The notes under the pieces: generated by a model | Told to the model about the DNA's origin: nothing | What the model saw: only the letters and a program-made list of their open reading frames with translations | Databases searched by the model: none | Assembly: GCF_963678635.1 (NCBI RefSeq) | Contig: NC_087063.1 | Span: 13,771,006-13,835,005, forward strand | Origin: Symsagittifera roscoffensis | Lineage: Eukaryota; Xenacoelomorpha; Acoela; Convolutidae | DNA length: 64,000 nucleotides | Direction: 5' to 3' | Translations under genes and position numbers: made by a program | In this document: one piece after another, positions 59,401 to 63,480 of the stretch | Numbering within the stretch: position 1 is the stretch's first letter | Layout: each line of letters begins with the position of its first letter

Positions 59401-61724
59401 CGATGTTCAAGTATACGTACAGATCCGAGTAACCAGGCATCCCCTCCACGCACAATCTCCACGCCATTCCCAGACAAGGTCAAACACAAAGAAGTTCTCA
59501 CCAATGAAACAGAAAAACCTGACATAGCCAACCATTCTGAAATCAGATTTGAGTTTGTTGCGAAAACCCAGTCGTTGTCTTGAGAAGACACAACGATTGA
59601 ATCTGGGACCTTCTAATAAGAAAACCCAGAAGAAATAAGATGTTCGCCAAATACCAACGTCCATCATCCATCTTTTGAATTGCAGAAAGACTATTCTAAA
59701 AAACTCTGTAAAACCCGGATGGGTGGAACCTGATCTAAACTACATTTTATGATTGGATAAATTAGATATTTTACCAATGTAAAGTATTTAATATTAACCA
59801 ATCATGATCCATCTAACTAACAATCCACTTATTTGTAAGTGCTGAAATTACTTGTAATTTCAGCACCAGAGAGATTTGAATTTAACTTAGAAACTAGTTG
59901 AACTCTCCCGAGTACTTCAGCAGCCGCAATAAACCAGTATACCCTAGATCTATTGAGCCTAGCAGAGACTAGTTAAACAACCTGAGACTAGATAGTATAA
60001 GAGTAAGATTAGGATCGGTATTAGACTAAGAAGTTGCACGAATCTATCCGGCCGAAAATAAGATAGCGTGACGAGCAGACGGTGTACCCTATCCGAAATT
60101 ACTCTATGAGTTATACCCATCGGTCCTAACTCACTGTGTAGGCCTTCTCGTGGCGGTCCAGAATATGATTACTAACAATGTTGGTCTAGATAACTGATCA
60201 TTAAATTAAAAACAAACTGGATTATTTTGTTAGTTGCATCCCCTTACATCAGTGCTAGCATAAAATACGGCAGAAATCATTTAGAAGTCGTTTTTGCCGG
60301 TTTTGACTGTTCGCTCTATAATTCGACTGTGCTCGACCTCGGTTTCGAATGTGAGCGATCTCTTTTTCGACTGTGCTCGACTTATCTTTCGACTGTACTC
60401 GACCTATATTTTGACTGTTCTCGACTTTTGTTTCGACTGTACTCAGCCTATGTTTTCACTGTGCTCGACCTATGCTTCGACTGTGCTCGACTTATGTTCC
60501 GACTATGCTCAACCTATGTTTCGACCGTGCTCAATTACATTTCGACTTTCTCAACTAAAATTGGGAATGTTTTGACTTTGTGCTCGACTTAAAAATTGCT
60601 TCTCGATTTCGCAACTTCAGTCGAAGAACTTCAGTGGAAAAATGCACTTTCTTGACGTTAAAAACTGATCCGCTTTGTTCTTATCACTTGGTTCTATAAT
60701 TTATCACTTTTTGATCCGATACTCAAAATGGCCAACACCGCACGTACAAACGCATGTCTTGGTTTTTGCAAGACGATTCCTGGATATTTTCAAAGTTCTC
60801 ATCCAATTTTCTCACAATCAAGCTCGCAAAGACGATTTTCTCGATGGCGGGAAGGTTATTTTCTGAAGACTTAGCTAGAAAATTTAGGTTGTATGATGGC
60901 TATTATAAAATAACAGCTCCTAAAAGAGGCTTCAAATAGTTTCAATTTCTGGCAACTGAAGCTTAAAACTGTTCTAGTTCGAGATCTGCCGACCCTGAAA
61001 ATGGACAAACTAAACCGAATGTTAAGTGTCTGTGGATACTGGAGGAATCCACTCAAATCGATGTCGACCAGCAATAATATCTCCAATTATTTCAACACGA
61101 TGAACAACGAAATTAAACATACCGAAAACAAACGATTCAAAACCAATTTCGCCAATTTGAAGGCAAGGCATTCTCTATTTCTGATGTTTTTCTAAACTTG
61201 AATTTTCTTCGTTTTTTCATTTATCAACAAAAAAATTGGTGAAAGATATTTTACCCTTATTGGATACTTTTTGAAGATATGAAAAACATTTCAAGGCCAA
61301 ACAGAAGCAAAACAATTCAAGGCTACTAAGTTTCTAACCTTCGATACATACACTATTCAAATTAAAATGCAAAAACCTGCCCAAAAAGCGATGTTTTTCG
61401 TGATCATTTATTTTTTTTTCATATTTTCAATCTTATCGGGTTATGTTCCAGAAACTGGTGCTTGTCGGCGGACCAAATGATGAAACAATTTCCCCATGGC
61501 AGTCGACCCAATTCGGATTCTTCAAGGAGGGATCCACGAGTACTATTGAGACGATGAGGGAAACCAAGATGTTCACTGAAGACTCTTTTGGACTTCGAAC
61601 CTTGGACGAGAAGGAGGCCATAGTCGTGTGTGATACCGATGCGAGCCATAATATGGTGCTTCAGGACAAGGATACATATGAAAGATGTGTCAAGCCATAC
61701 ATCGGAGAGGGTTCTTATCAATAA
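38145..61724 (+). CDS. Palmitoyl-protein thioesterase, PPT2-like, five exons
   Basis: Joining 38,145-38,462, 42,174-42,300, 42,741-42,887, 60,978-61,162 and 61,452-61,724 gives a 349-aa frame with matching splice phases throughout. The enzyme family is lysosomal and removes fatty acyl groups from thioesters. Residues 1-20 form a signal peptide. FMHGLTGN supplies the oxyanion-hole loop; the nucleophile is Ser114 in GHSQGG; Asp269 in GGPND and His325 complete the triad by alignment with PPT1/PPT2 as I know them. GQYG, GYWRNP and SPWQSTQFGFF are further family landmarks. PPT2-like rather than PPT1-like because of GGPxD...SPWQS. It is slightly longer than the roughly 300-aa mammalian enzymes. Introns 1-3 are GT-AG; intron 4 is GC-AG. 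Intron 3 is 18,090 bp because it contains the giant LTR element. Exon 1 and the ATG were chosen for the signal peptide. The gene appears intact if the large intron is spliced. Confidence 0.88.
38463..42173 (+). other. Thioesterase intron 1
   Basis: 3,711 bp, gtgagt...tttcatttag. It holds a diverged tandem duplication of about 225 bp (39,295-39,515 and 39,521-39,740, with shared ctcaaacagtt and agcagctgttttca). Otherwise I see nothing coding. Confidence 0.8.
42174..42300 (+). CDS. Thioesterase exon 2 (nucleophile exon)
   Basis: Encodes EITLIGHSQGGLISRF with the catalytic Ser114, ending in SGQYG. Acceptor tttcatttag, donor gttagg, exits in phase 1. Too short to appear as a long open frame. Confidence 0.9.
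42741..42887 (+). CDS. Thioesterase exon 3
   Basis: Enters in phase 1 after ctgctttcag and encodes a helical segment (DFFDKQLENLLNLILD...) that corresponds to the lid region between the Ser and the YW motif. Donor a|gtaagt, exits in phase 1. Confidence 0.82.
42888..43493 (+). other. Thioesterase intron 3, part left of the giant element
   Basis: Non-coding. The part near 42,918-43,160 has scattered tgctcgattta / tttcgact(t)tctcgacc words related to the 22-bp minisatellite on the other side of the insertion. Confidence 0.7.
43494..43497. repeat. Target site duplication of the giant element (5')
   Basis: ctgt, repeated at 60,134-60,137 directly after the 3' LTR. Confidence 0.8.
43498..43907 (+). 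repeat. 5' LTR of the giant element
   Basis: 410 bp, starts tggaacctga and ends cctaactca. It holds AATAAA at 43,702-43,707 and a 28-nt near-perfect palindrome at 43,613-43,640. Confidence 0.93.
43613..43640. promoter_or_regulatory. Strong LTR hairpin
   Basis: gtgctgaaattac and its exact complement separated by two bases: a 13-bp stem upstream of the AATAAA. The same palindrome is kept in the other LTRs at 59,839-59,866 and 62,582-62,609. Confidence 0.7.
43910..43929 (+). other. Primer binding site of the giant element
   Basis: tggtgcgaccataagtctcg begins two bases after the 5' LTR. The priming tRNA is not assigned. Confidence 0.65.
43995..44228 (+). CDS. Leader ORF of the giant element, 77 aa, uncertain
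   Basis: The first ATG after the primer binding site opens an arginine-rich 77-aa frame. It has no recognisable domain. It could be a chance ORF in the leader, or supply the AUG for spliced messages; no good splice donor lies within it. It is the only sizeable frame between the LTR and 45,156. Confidence 0.35.
   Translation: MLYDNNLIEMSLRLNRSEPIFRTITELPGIGRRPRNRDDIRQSRNLPYSYMIVRQKPEQTFVSRILLAMNLDFHLQT
44229..45155 (+). other. Leader of the giant element with short repeats
   Basis: No protein seen. gatcatcaaggc(t/c)tatccttggatc occurs at 44,555 and 44,615 and can fold. The word agacccagg(a/t)t occurs near 44,724, 44,829 and 45,060, each close to ccaaccct. gtaagt-type donor candidates lie near 44,854 and 44,970. 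Packaging, splicing or translation control are possible roles. Confidence 0.5.
45156..45623 (+). CDS. 155-aa basic ORF, unknown function
   Basis: This frame is rich in lysine and arginine (KRQTLKRKIITKQRQITRKR near residues 41-60 and KRGKRRIKKQYKHK near 109-122), with an acidic serine-rich stretch between. It has no cysteine knuckle or membrane segment. It ends 26 bases inside the next ORF, in a different frame, as in compact viral genomes. The charge pattern would suit a nucleic-acid-binding or nuclear-targeted accessory protein, but nothing in the sequence proves this. I recognise no family. Confidence 0.65.
   Translation: MSFKNLGNKQTIVLHNCEIDNKKYDLVITPHTQTVGYIRTKRQTLKRKIITKQRQITRKRFSKNRNAFSESETNSLDELYKLKESIDKNCPIHDQLYFSDSETTSNSSKRGKRRIKKQYKHKPVHLYNWNQPIRHIDNYILTVIERKNELNAHPR
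45598..46920 (+). CDS. 440-aa ORF upstream of Gag, unknown function
   Basis: The start overlaps the end of the 155-aa ORF. Residues about 20-220 look globular and mainly helical (for example DHYLKDICNLTQQYG and EITLLSIFLKIIKENFTKDE). The C-terminal half is Thr/Pro/Asn-rich, with a basic Asn/Tyr/Arg tail (about 385-430) that resembles the RNA-binding tail of the following Gag. It lacks a zinc knuckle. It ends 84 bases before Gag. It might be an additional structural protein or a duplicated, diverged Gag part. I recognise no family. Confidence 0.7.
   Translation: MSSTHTPGEESPDDDDIFPFIVDATTDRGQHIFCKNLLLNLFEPGISPCKTEFPDVKIKRQIIDHYLKDICNLTQQYGIYSIEFSSPNQNHSKYIIQTDDLDLEFSKVFSEYIKSIQYHNSQRANSIFTNEVFAIIYSYISILENEIQIPNVSPTETSKHIRVRHEITLLSIFLKIIKENFTKDEVSQHTKHDLQKILAWFIIDYFTHNIDLISQARKNFRPQNSNDDTAITEQSDYVWDPEWSHPASINFPQSISSQAISTISYVRDYVRVIPLTIDATPLNYNTFLPDMQNNSLNSTVIHNENLNGTRNLTQQDIQTPSHFINEEIVHTTTTQQSISPIRPNLTTPRNTNPSQTQVTLQSTVKPSVAPKYSHMDYQTYRPMTIPPKTRKTFTRNNFADHNYNYTHPSKTNYQPRKNFSNYTRSRNWDNPMAPPNSVNF
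47005..49434 (+). CDS. gag: Gag-protease polyprotein of the giant element
   Basis: An 809-aa uninterrupted frame. Residues about 118-310 form a Ty3/gypsy-type capsid domain (LMVFTGTDPEYSVEDYLNAV, then GAAQKWFSVLP and WKRFTQEFSKMF). A CCHC zinc knuckle lies at 361-374 (CNYCRRYGHSISEC). Residues about 400-590 are a long low-complexity tract of Asn, Ser, Arg and Tyr, unusually long for Gag. A retropepsin-type protease follows with the active site Asp748-Ser-Gly-Ala (LIDSGAESNIINIP). The frame ends 22 bases inside Pol in a different frame. Pol is probably made by frameshifting or reinitiation; the overlap is aaaacaaaattttaa, without a textbook slippery heptamer. Gag would form the particle and bind the RNA genome. 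Confidence 0.9.
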   Translation: MDYLSSDDDFLQPDIFTPYNQEYRGQGIQKPHTYNRIFSPQPIDTQNQQPIQQQNPMIANSYQPAQMQNEIPLPYYLQQHEITRNQLSNFSQMPNAAESLQMTMNPYLMGGSSITSNKPLMVFTGTDPEYSVEDYLNAVTANLILNIGPEPINTPLHQNWIHRRTALIQTTLDGAAQKWFSVLPIEIKSNWKRFTQEFSKMFDSERNKQQQRVLCNEIRRLPNETIKQLAVRIETLVRKAYSLNTHDYKNTKMTEILMMTLTPQLRKIAIKKRASHPSSIREPDLDFRKLVDKLEQAEITMKLEETENMKLQYVNRIETASTNINNIQESDTDLVEKITEILNIYEKHPNFKGKPSFKKWCNYCRRYGHSISECRQKQQDNQNKPQKYKEPNKSFYQYMKKDQNLPNKTVYSNNSSGKPLPNNTNYTRNQSPYNSSYRGRSPERRNTHNSSQNHYNRPNSRNNYSRSHSNTQRFVSRSNSQSRNNYYPNNQSRNSSYNRNRNYSNNRNRSYSNNRNQNYPNNQSRNNSYNRSNYNRPNNNYQNRSRNNSQNRHSSYNNRYRNYSQSPHRNNNNYNKSNNRHRSSTPKHQRHINQVQSNPETTSDPPGIDDTVTDTLQFNQINCGSSDSESDAENTLSINMIKVENDYEPVIYEEPFSSHIYENQSELLHNYYIEPVHSTPTTQKTNEINTTNQPNENEKTKCLNTNHIYQNIQKEQPKEKIWTIPFLLESPRSKEFQPPDLEIDFLIDSGAESNIINIPTWNEIKTLHPKLTPLETSSKLATAQGSTLINYGKFNYFFSPQEQWSKTKF
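49413..51599 (+). CDS. pol: Pol of the giant element: RT present, RNase H and integrase core deleted
   Basis: A 728-aa open frame. After an N-terminal region continuing from the protease, the RT spans about residues 300-520: VLDARYLNSLI, FTTADMNSAYNQM with the first catalytic Asp, FYGISIGPAAF, and YLDD at 453-456 (50,769-50,780), then FLGHNI. Directly after FLGMLN a 75-bp direct duplication (50,959-51,033 and 51,034-51,108) marks a scar. The next residues (LRKGPYQI...VTYKITD...HRNNLLPYY) are the end of a Ty3/gypsy integrase. So RNase H, the zinc domain and the DDE core are missing, yet the frame stays open. The C-terminal about 150 residues are low-complexity Lys/Asn/Gln-rich. This copy would need helper functions in trans to integrate. 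Confidence 0.9.
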   Translation: MEQNKILTKPFKQIFHITDIKHNIIGIPFISKFIPTINILNSQILIKDKYTKTKDTSLTFFQRLNKQPPFFSKFYPIYNQQRKHLKPLSGNIYNFSIKQVHRYDKKQNKQKFYMSDFEFKPIHKFFKVTISSIKYLKNSNSDIISLHVYNNTPYQVTLPLGLLGYCETNATILPIHEKAYRVNNILQLLDICQSTILNEELSINNIISNESRNTDYFTKTPYFKPTFNISNYTENQQKFLTMFNFQHSQITQDEFEKLAKQLIKYSSVYATSKFDVGKISSSLHLPLKPDAVFKKQRASKVPIHLHDKVNRLLDILEQYNIISPVNKEEQPKGNTFINPVIILAKGESLKIVLDARYLNSLIDESKCNWPIEPIQVILTKINGKYFTTADMNSAYNQMPLDEQSRRLTQFVIGNQQYEFNRLFYGISIGPAAFSAFMSKIFRPLILKKNAITYLDDVFMQSQTKEEMFNVLEQYHQILQNENLKAAPDKSHFFLTKVKFLGHNIEKKTITPLKSRIDAIQKLQPPTNKKKIQEFLGMLNFLDAIQKLQPPTNKKKIQEFLGMLNLISKKLQPLRKGPYQIIAKPTDVTYKITDSDKKEIVQHRNNLLPYYPKEYALRELTQLYSFTGLKVIQNNPHTDNITKEQNDIHLGNQNTKSNTTKNNTKNLDQNTSQKERKNRKMTEQIIPQKQIDKSEHRESSRLRNQPRKNYKVFIPQSKILKKVEFQKQP
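50959..51108 (+). repeat. 75-bp tandem duplication at the Pol deletion scar
   Basis: Two direct copies, period 75, encoding 25 residues each. The copies look identical except at the last few bases. They end exactly where RT homology jumps to the integrase C-terminus. Confidence 0.88.
51600..52193 (+). other. Non-coding stretch of the giant element after pol
   Basis: A/C-rich like the rest of the element, without a long frame. It contains short repeated words (ttagcctaaagta twice near 51,953-51,992; aaaattgcccc near 52,068 and 52,145). Confidence 0.5.
52194..52409 (+). CDS. Small hydrophobic ORF, 71 aa
   Basis: Very rich in Phe, Ile and Leu from about residue 17 to 60 (for example IIFCNIFLIFYTIF), enough for one or two membrane spans. 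The frame lies between pol and the AUG-less ORF, where retroviruses carry accessory genes. It could also be chance in T-rich sequence. Confidence 0.4.
   Translation: MLFYQTVTKIITNLKQFFTILETFIIFLFDILESFLILLIIFCNIFLIFYTIFELFLQLSKTLDYIHRYDL
52421..52597 (+). CDS. Small two-span membrane ORF, 58 aa
   Basis: ATG at 52,421, stop at 52,595-52,597. Two hydrophobic segments (about residues 11-29 and 36-52) are separated by a short basic cysteine-containing loop (CKCIKK). It sits 11 bases after the previous small ORF and 20 bases before the AUG-less frame opens, which suggests a compact arrangement of real genes. No family recognised. Confidence 0.45.
   Translation: MIRTIFSRTDIFLLFVIFITFLSSLILTICKCIKKAIITFALATILLILFLEEYFNKH
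52618..53751 (+). CDS. 377-codon open frame with no AUG, unknown function
   Basis: From the codon after an in-frame TAG (52,615-52,617) to the TAA at 53,749-53,751 this frame is open for 377 codons and contains no ATG, TTG, GTG or CTG that I can find. It is clearly coding-like: Pro/Ser/Thr/Gln-rich, with a low-complexity first two thirds and a more ordered C-terminal part (RLDWNTFTAPPPLFGQ, then KFEITVKLNNITQ and DRYTKKTIGYITFYNPYSG). Its last 13 bases overlap the start of the envelope-like ORF in another frame, and that overlap is preserved in the fossil at 905-960. It may be reached by splicing from the leader or by non-AUG initiation. It could be the N-terminal part of a structural or accessory protein. 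I recognise no family. Confidence 0.7.
   Translation, partial: TKKLSKIATQKSPSQSSPTSSQDNPTTPSTTNNPQTSTRIFFQDNPYTFEERHARLSEPLEPVQRQAPLSEPTYNLYPTLPQELSRIRNPSQNQNTVEINRQIIHPRQNRNFQTPRVHFDIPRSPSQNTPENPIGILPETPTLLSQRSTSSLPSDYLGSTPTSEQIRENPFNPPNQASRLPYWTTHSFTQGELNLVNDPIDISTDTTTSSSLPETLSLPSTPSISQISPPPFNLNFPNNLDARYREQSSTNIPLRLDWNTFTAPPPLFGQHLESNRLHNWALNRLQYRQDIHDDIRDHNIQILQQNSLQLKFEITVKLNNITQHPYPLNPPNITAQSLPPPFINTEVIYKYDRYTKKTIGYITFYNPYSGLSYTCIF
53739..56329 (+). pseudogene. env: Envelope-like glycoprotein region, interrupted
   Basis: Starts with a hydrophobic signal peptide (53,739). One in-frame TAA at 54,042-54,044 splits the first part from its continuation in the same frame (to 55,013). A frame change near 55,005 leads into a 437-codon piece (55,016-56,329). 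The position after pol, the signal peptide, the scattered cysteines, a membrane-spanning segment about 80 codons long in the last piece (near 55,790-55,910) and a Pro/His-rich cytoplasmic tail all fit a membrane glycoprotein such as retroviral Env. I cannot match it to a known envelope class. The two breaks make the copy unable to produce the full protein, unless the frame change is a programmed shift. The last bases overlap the next ATG as ATGA. Confidence 0.72.
56326..58134 (+). CDS. 602-aa last ORF of the giant element, unknown function
   Basis: Begins in an ATGA overlap with the stop of the envelope-like frame. Residues 1-205 are Pro/Ser/Thr-rich and probably disordered. The rest looks folded, with repeated aromatic and His-rich stretches (DEYVLMPTLPWTSYYHF, FFIKTPYVFTLNIF, FLNFTYCIKDTNLHGILRNYDPITQMYIF). 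No signal peptide, zinc knuckle or catalytic motif is evident. A fossil of the same ORF, recognisable along most of its length, exists at 1,661-3,531, and the C-terminal half again at 5,780-6,785, so it is a standing part of this family. The location after env is where retroviruses keep regulatory genes. No family recognised. Confidence 0.8.
   Translation: MSRQLGSLHRSNSHPTNLTTPIPIIPLFAFPPPDFPSSNVTSGMNSDTNSHISILYSISQLNNPNIETPDEFADSEPSPSNNFHTNPLNFSQPPFQPILPNNPDPTNSTPSYASQVTPTYSSLHSDQSSHSSDTPRISPELDNFITLQQQSYHLDTPTINQISSTIDSSNPPTPTPSSIYTDSLAPSSTTTESSLSTNRAYRTFKRKFPNHPFPAKPGTAREYINHPQHTNTKEFLAITLPSFPQYTLNTPHDTNETRNFVDEYVLMPTLPWTSYYHFTNPLCLPLSNTHIDIERNKDMLYRLTTPLTPRQFTYIGYKKSLKTHTAPRANEYTLEYYDHNIIRTNQDQFLDDDRFANPQITEKFFIKTPYVFTLNIFDRKFDHIISEALTDTQAYESFKERFQIFSLTFHFLAPHERDLHCSHDIMLRTKQTHTYTYYRFIQNHFDLHTPSRQPHHRFQFINSKYTSPFFLNFTYCIKDTNLHGILRNYDPITQMYIFCPITKTFNAEESRPFLIPHEFVQPIEIPILEFIHNTKFNHKLNNLIQNTPYEFAVGTEELTTIKALQLLWPLLQTKNIIRILAKLLTTSDLIHDIFPHGFFPDD
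58138..58213 (+). other. Possible short intron just after the last stop codon
   Basis: cag|gtaagtatg begins three bases after the TAA at 58,132-58,134, and tgttttctttag ends at 58,213. The acceptor-like pyrimidine tract is retained in the fossils (near 3,575-3,590 and 6,825-6,840), the donor is not. Confidence 0.4.
58214..59723 (+). other. 3' noncoding region of the giant element
   Basis: About 1.5 kb without a credible sense ORF. It includes the conserved GC-rich block (58,960-59,120) and ends in cccggatggg, the likely plus-strand primer region, directly before the 3' LTR. Confidence 0.7.
58960..59120 (+). other. Conserved GC-rich structured block of the 3' region
   Basis: Contains short palindromes (ggacgtcc; ctgg-cctaaccca-ccag; repeated ggcctaaccca) and a conserved tail (aataagag...ggtgag(c/t)aactcttcaaaataa). 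It is present in all four copies in this window, including very decayed ones. Candidate RNA export, packaging or stability element. Confidence 0.55.
59724..60133 (+). repeat. 3' LTR of the giant element
   Basis: Collinear with 43,498-43,907 at a constant offset of 16,226 with no difference visible to me. AATAAA at 59,928-59,933. Confidence 0.93.
60134..60137. repeat. Target site duplication of the giant element (3')
   Basis: ctgt, matching 43,494-43,497. Confidence 0.8.
60304..60565 (+). repeat. 22-bp minisatellite in thioesterase intron 3
   Basis: About 11-12 imperfect units of ttcgactgtgctcgacctatgt. The open frames across it are by-products of the repeat. Confidence 0.85.
60978..61162 (+). 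CDS. Thioesterase exon 4
   Basis: Acceptor gttctag, phase 1 entry. It encodes SVCGYWRNPLK and a segment ending in TNFANLK that aligns without a gap to the PPT2 stretch before GGPDD. The donor is aag|gcaagg, a GC donor, phase 0. The downstream GT alternatives break the alignment. Confidence 0.82.
61452..61724 (+). CDS. Thioesterase exon 5 (terminal)
   Basis: Acceptor gttatgttccag, phase 0. It encodes KLVLVGGPNDETISPWQS with Asp269, then SFGLRTLDEKEA and the catalytic His325, and the family-typical end (CVKPYIG). The stop TAA at 61,722-61,724 overlaps an AATAAA (61,720-61,725); a second follows at once. Confidence 0.92.
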   Translation, partial: KLVLVGGPNDETISPWQSTQFGFFKEGSTSTIETMRETKMFTEDSFGLRTLDEKEAIVVCDTDASHNMVLQDKDTYERCVKPYIGEGSYQ

Positions 61725-62315
61725 AATAAATTTTTTGCTTGCTGCATGGTACGAGTCGTGCATGTTAGCCCTGTTCAAAAGGACTCCGCGTTTTATGACA
61801 AGCTATTGCGTTACCATACCAGACACATGTATTATGAATCGAATAGGTTTGGTTACATTAAAGAAGTGAATATTGTATCATTTATTAAGTTTTCCCGAAA
61901 TCTCAAGTTTTCCCGAAATCTCCCATGTATTAAAATATGGAAGGCGCCTAAGTTTTTCCGAGACCACATGTTAGGACAAGGAAATCCCAAGTTTTATGAT
62001 AGGCAGAAGTCATTACTATGAAGCAGGATTTCAATATGCTAAGTTTCAGCCCAAAAAGTTTCAGGCCAAAAAATTGATTGCGAAAGAACATTTTAATTTA
62101 GAAAAAACCGGATTGTAGGTTTTAGTTTCACCAAGTATGTTTCACGCAGAAAAAAATGTCAGCGTTCAGGTTGGATGGTAAACTTTGACAGGGATGAATT
62201 TTGTGATTAAACGATATGTTGGTCATTAAGTGAAAAACGAAAAAAAGATCGAAGAAAAGTAGCAATGTTGCGGGTTCCACAACAAATGTGATTTTGGCCT
62301 GTTGCGGAATCCACT
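61725..62315. other. 3' flank of the thioesterase gene; no gene seen
   Basis: Holds AATAAA signals at the stop codon and an otherwise AT-rich stretch. aagttt(t)cccgaaatctc is repeated near 61,889 and 61,906. A cggaatccac word (62,304) links it to the minisatellite near 16.5 kb. Confidence 0.5.
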
Positions 62316-62724
62316 TGAGTTAAGATGGATATGTTAACTCATAGAGTAATTTCGGATAGGGTACACCGTTTGCTCGTCACGCTATCTTATTTTCGGCCGG
62401 ATAGATTCGTGCAACTTCTTAGTCTAATATCGATCCTAATCTTACTCTTGTATCTACTAGTCTCAGGGTGTTTAACTAGTCTCTGCTAGGCTCAATAGAT
62501 CTAGAGTAAACTGGCTTATTGCGACTGCTGAAGTTCTCTTGGAGAGGCAACTAATTTCTAAGTTAAACTCAAATCTCTCTGGTGCTGAAATTACAAGTAA
62601 TTTCAGCACTTACAAATAAGTGGGTTGCTAGTTAGATGGATTATGATTGGTTAATATTAAATATTTTACAGTGGTAAAATATCCAATTTATCCAATTATA
62701 AAATGTAGTTTAGATCAGGTTCCA
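62316..62724 (-). repeat. 3' LTR of the inverted copy
   Basis: 409 bp on the minus strand, from tggaacctga (62,724) to ttaactca (62,316). The 28-nt palindrome is kept at 62,582-62,609 with a changed loop. Confidence 0.88.
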
Positions 62725-63324
62725 CCCATCCGGGTTTTACAGAGTTTTTTAGAATTATCTTTCTGCAATTTGAAGGATGGATGATGAACGTTGGTATTTG
62801 GCGAACATCATATTCTTGTCCGGTTCCTCTTGGAGAAGAAGTTCCAGGACGCTGGAATTAGGGACATGACAACGACTGTGATCCCCAATGAAATCAATCT
62901 GATTTCTAAATGGTTTGCTATGACGTGTTTTTCTGTATTATGTGGAGAACTTGTTTTGTGTGTAACCTCGTCTGGGAATGGCGTGAAGATCGTGTGTGGA
63001 AGGGATGCCTCGTAACTCGGATCTGTACGTATACTTGAACATCGAGGTGGTCATTGGTCTAGTTCAATGAAGTCCTTTTCTGCGAAGTCAAGTCGTACTC
63101 TAAATCCTTTGAGTTGTGATTGTGGACGGCATGTCGGTTGTGCTTAGCCATTCTTTTGTTCGAGTGTTATGGGATCATCTAGTCTTTGGATGTTCGTCTT
63201 TGTTATTGTGTATGATCTATATACTGCAAAGTATAGTTTTCATTTTTTTTATAAAATTATGTTAATTCGGTTTTTAATCATGAATTTAGTTAGTTGTTTT
63301 CACAAAAGCGTTTTATTTTAGTTC

Positions 63325-63480
63325 GGTTATTTTGAAGAGTTACTCGCCCTTGAGTACCTCTTCTTAAAAATAGAAGTGTGGTCACAAAGCGTGGATGTAG
63401 CGCGCTGGGTTAGGCCGGCTATAGAGCACGCTCAGGACGTCCTCTCTGGTGGGTTAGGCCAGGAGTGGGAGTATGATTTC
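63325..63480 (-). other. Conserved GC-rich 3' noncoding block, inverted copy
   Basis: Counterpart of 58,960-59,120, including ggacgtcc and both ggcctaaccca repeats. Confidence 0.65.

Larger units (their letters stand above)
43498..60133 (+). mobile_element. Giant 16.6-kb envelope-bearing Ty3/gypsy-type LTR retroelement
   Basis: Two 410-bp LTRs (TG...CA) in which I see no difference, a primer binding site and a 4-bp target duplication define the element. Order on the plus strand: leader, 77-aa ORF, 155-aa ORF, 440-aa ORF, Gag-protease, RT (RNase H and integrase core deleted), small membrane ORFs, AUG-less ORF, envelope-like region, 602-aa ORF, 1.6-kb 3' noncoding region. The Gag type, the CCHC knuckle, the YLDD RT and the protease-RT order place it with Ty3/gypsy. 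Identical LTRs imply a recent insertion. Adding an ordinary RNase H and integrase would make the complete element around 18-19 kb. The coding strand is very A-rich and G-poor. Relatives in this window: 1-4,733, 5,766-7,949 and 62,316-64,000. Confidence 0.93.

Noticed and set aside
59196-59591. 131-codon antisense ORF in the giant element's 3' region, possibly like an antisense retroviral gene
   Set aside because: The inverted copy keeps parts of the same frame (62,850-63,130), but most amino-acid positions differ and a stop interrupts it near 63,015. The pattern looks like shared DNA without selection on the protein.
60227-60592. Open frames of 121 and 93 codons
   Set aside because: They are translations of the 22-bp minisatellite in two frames.
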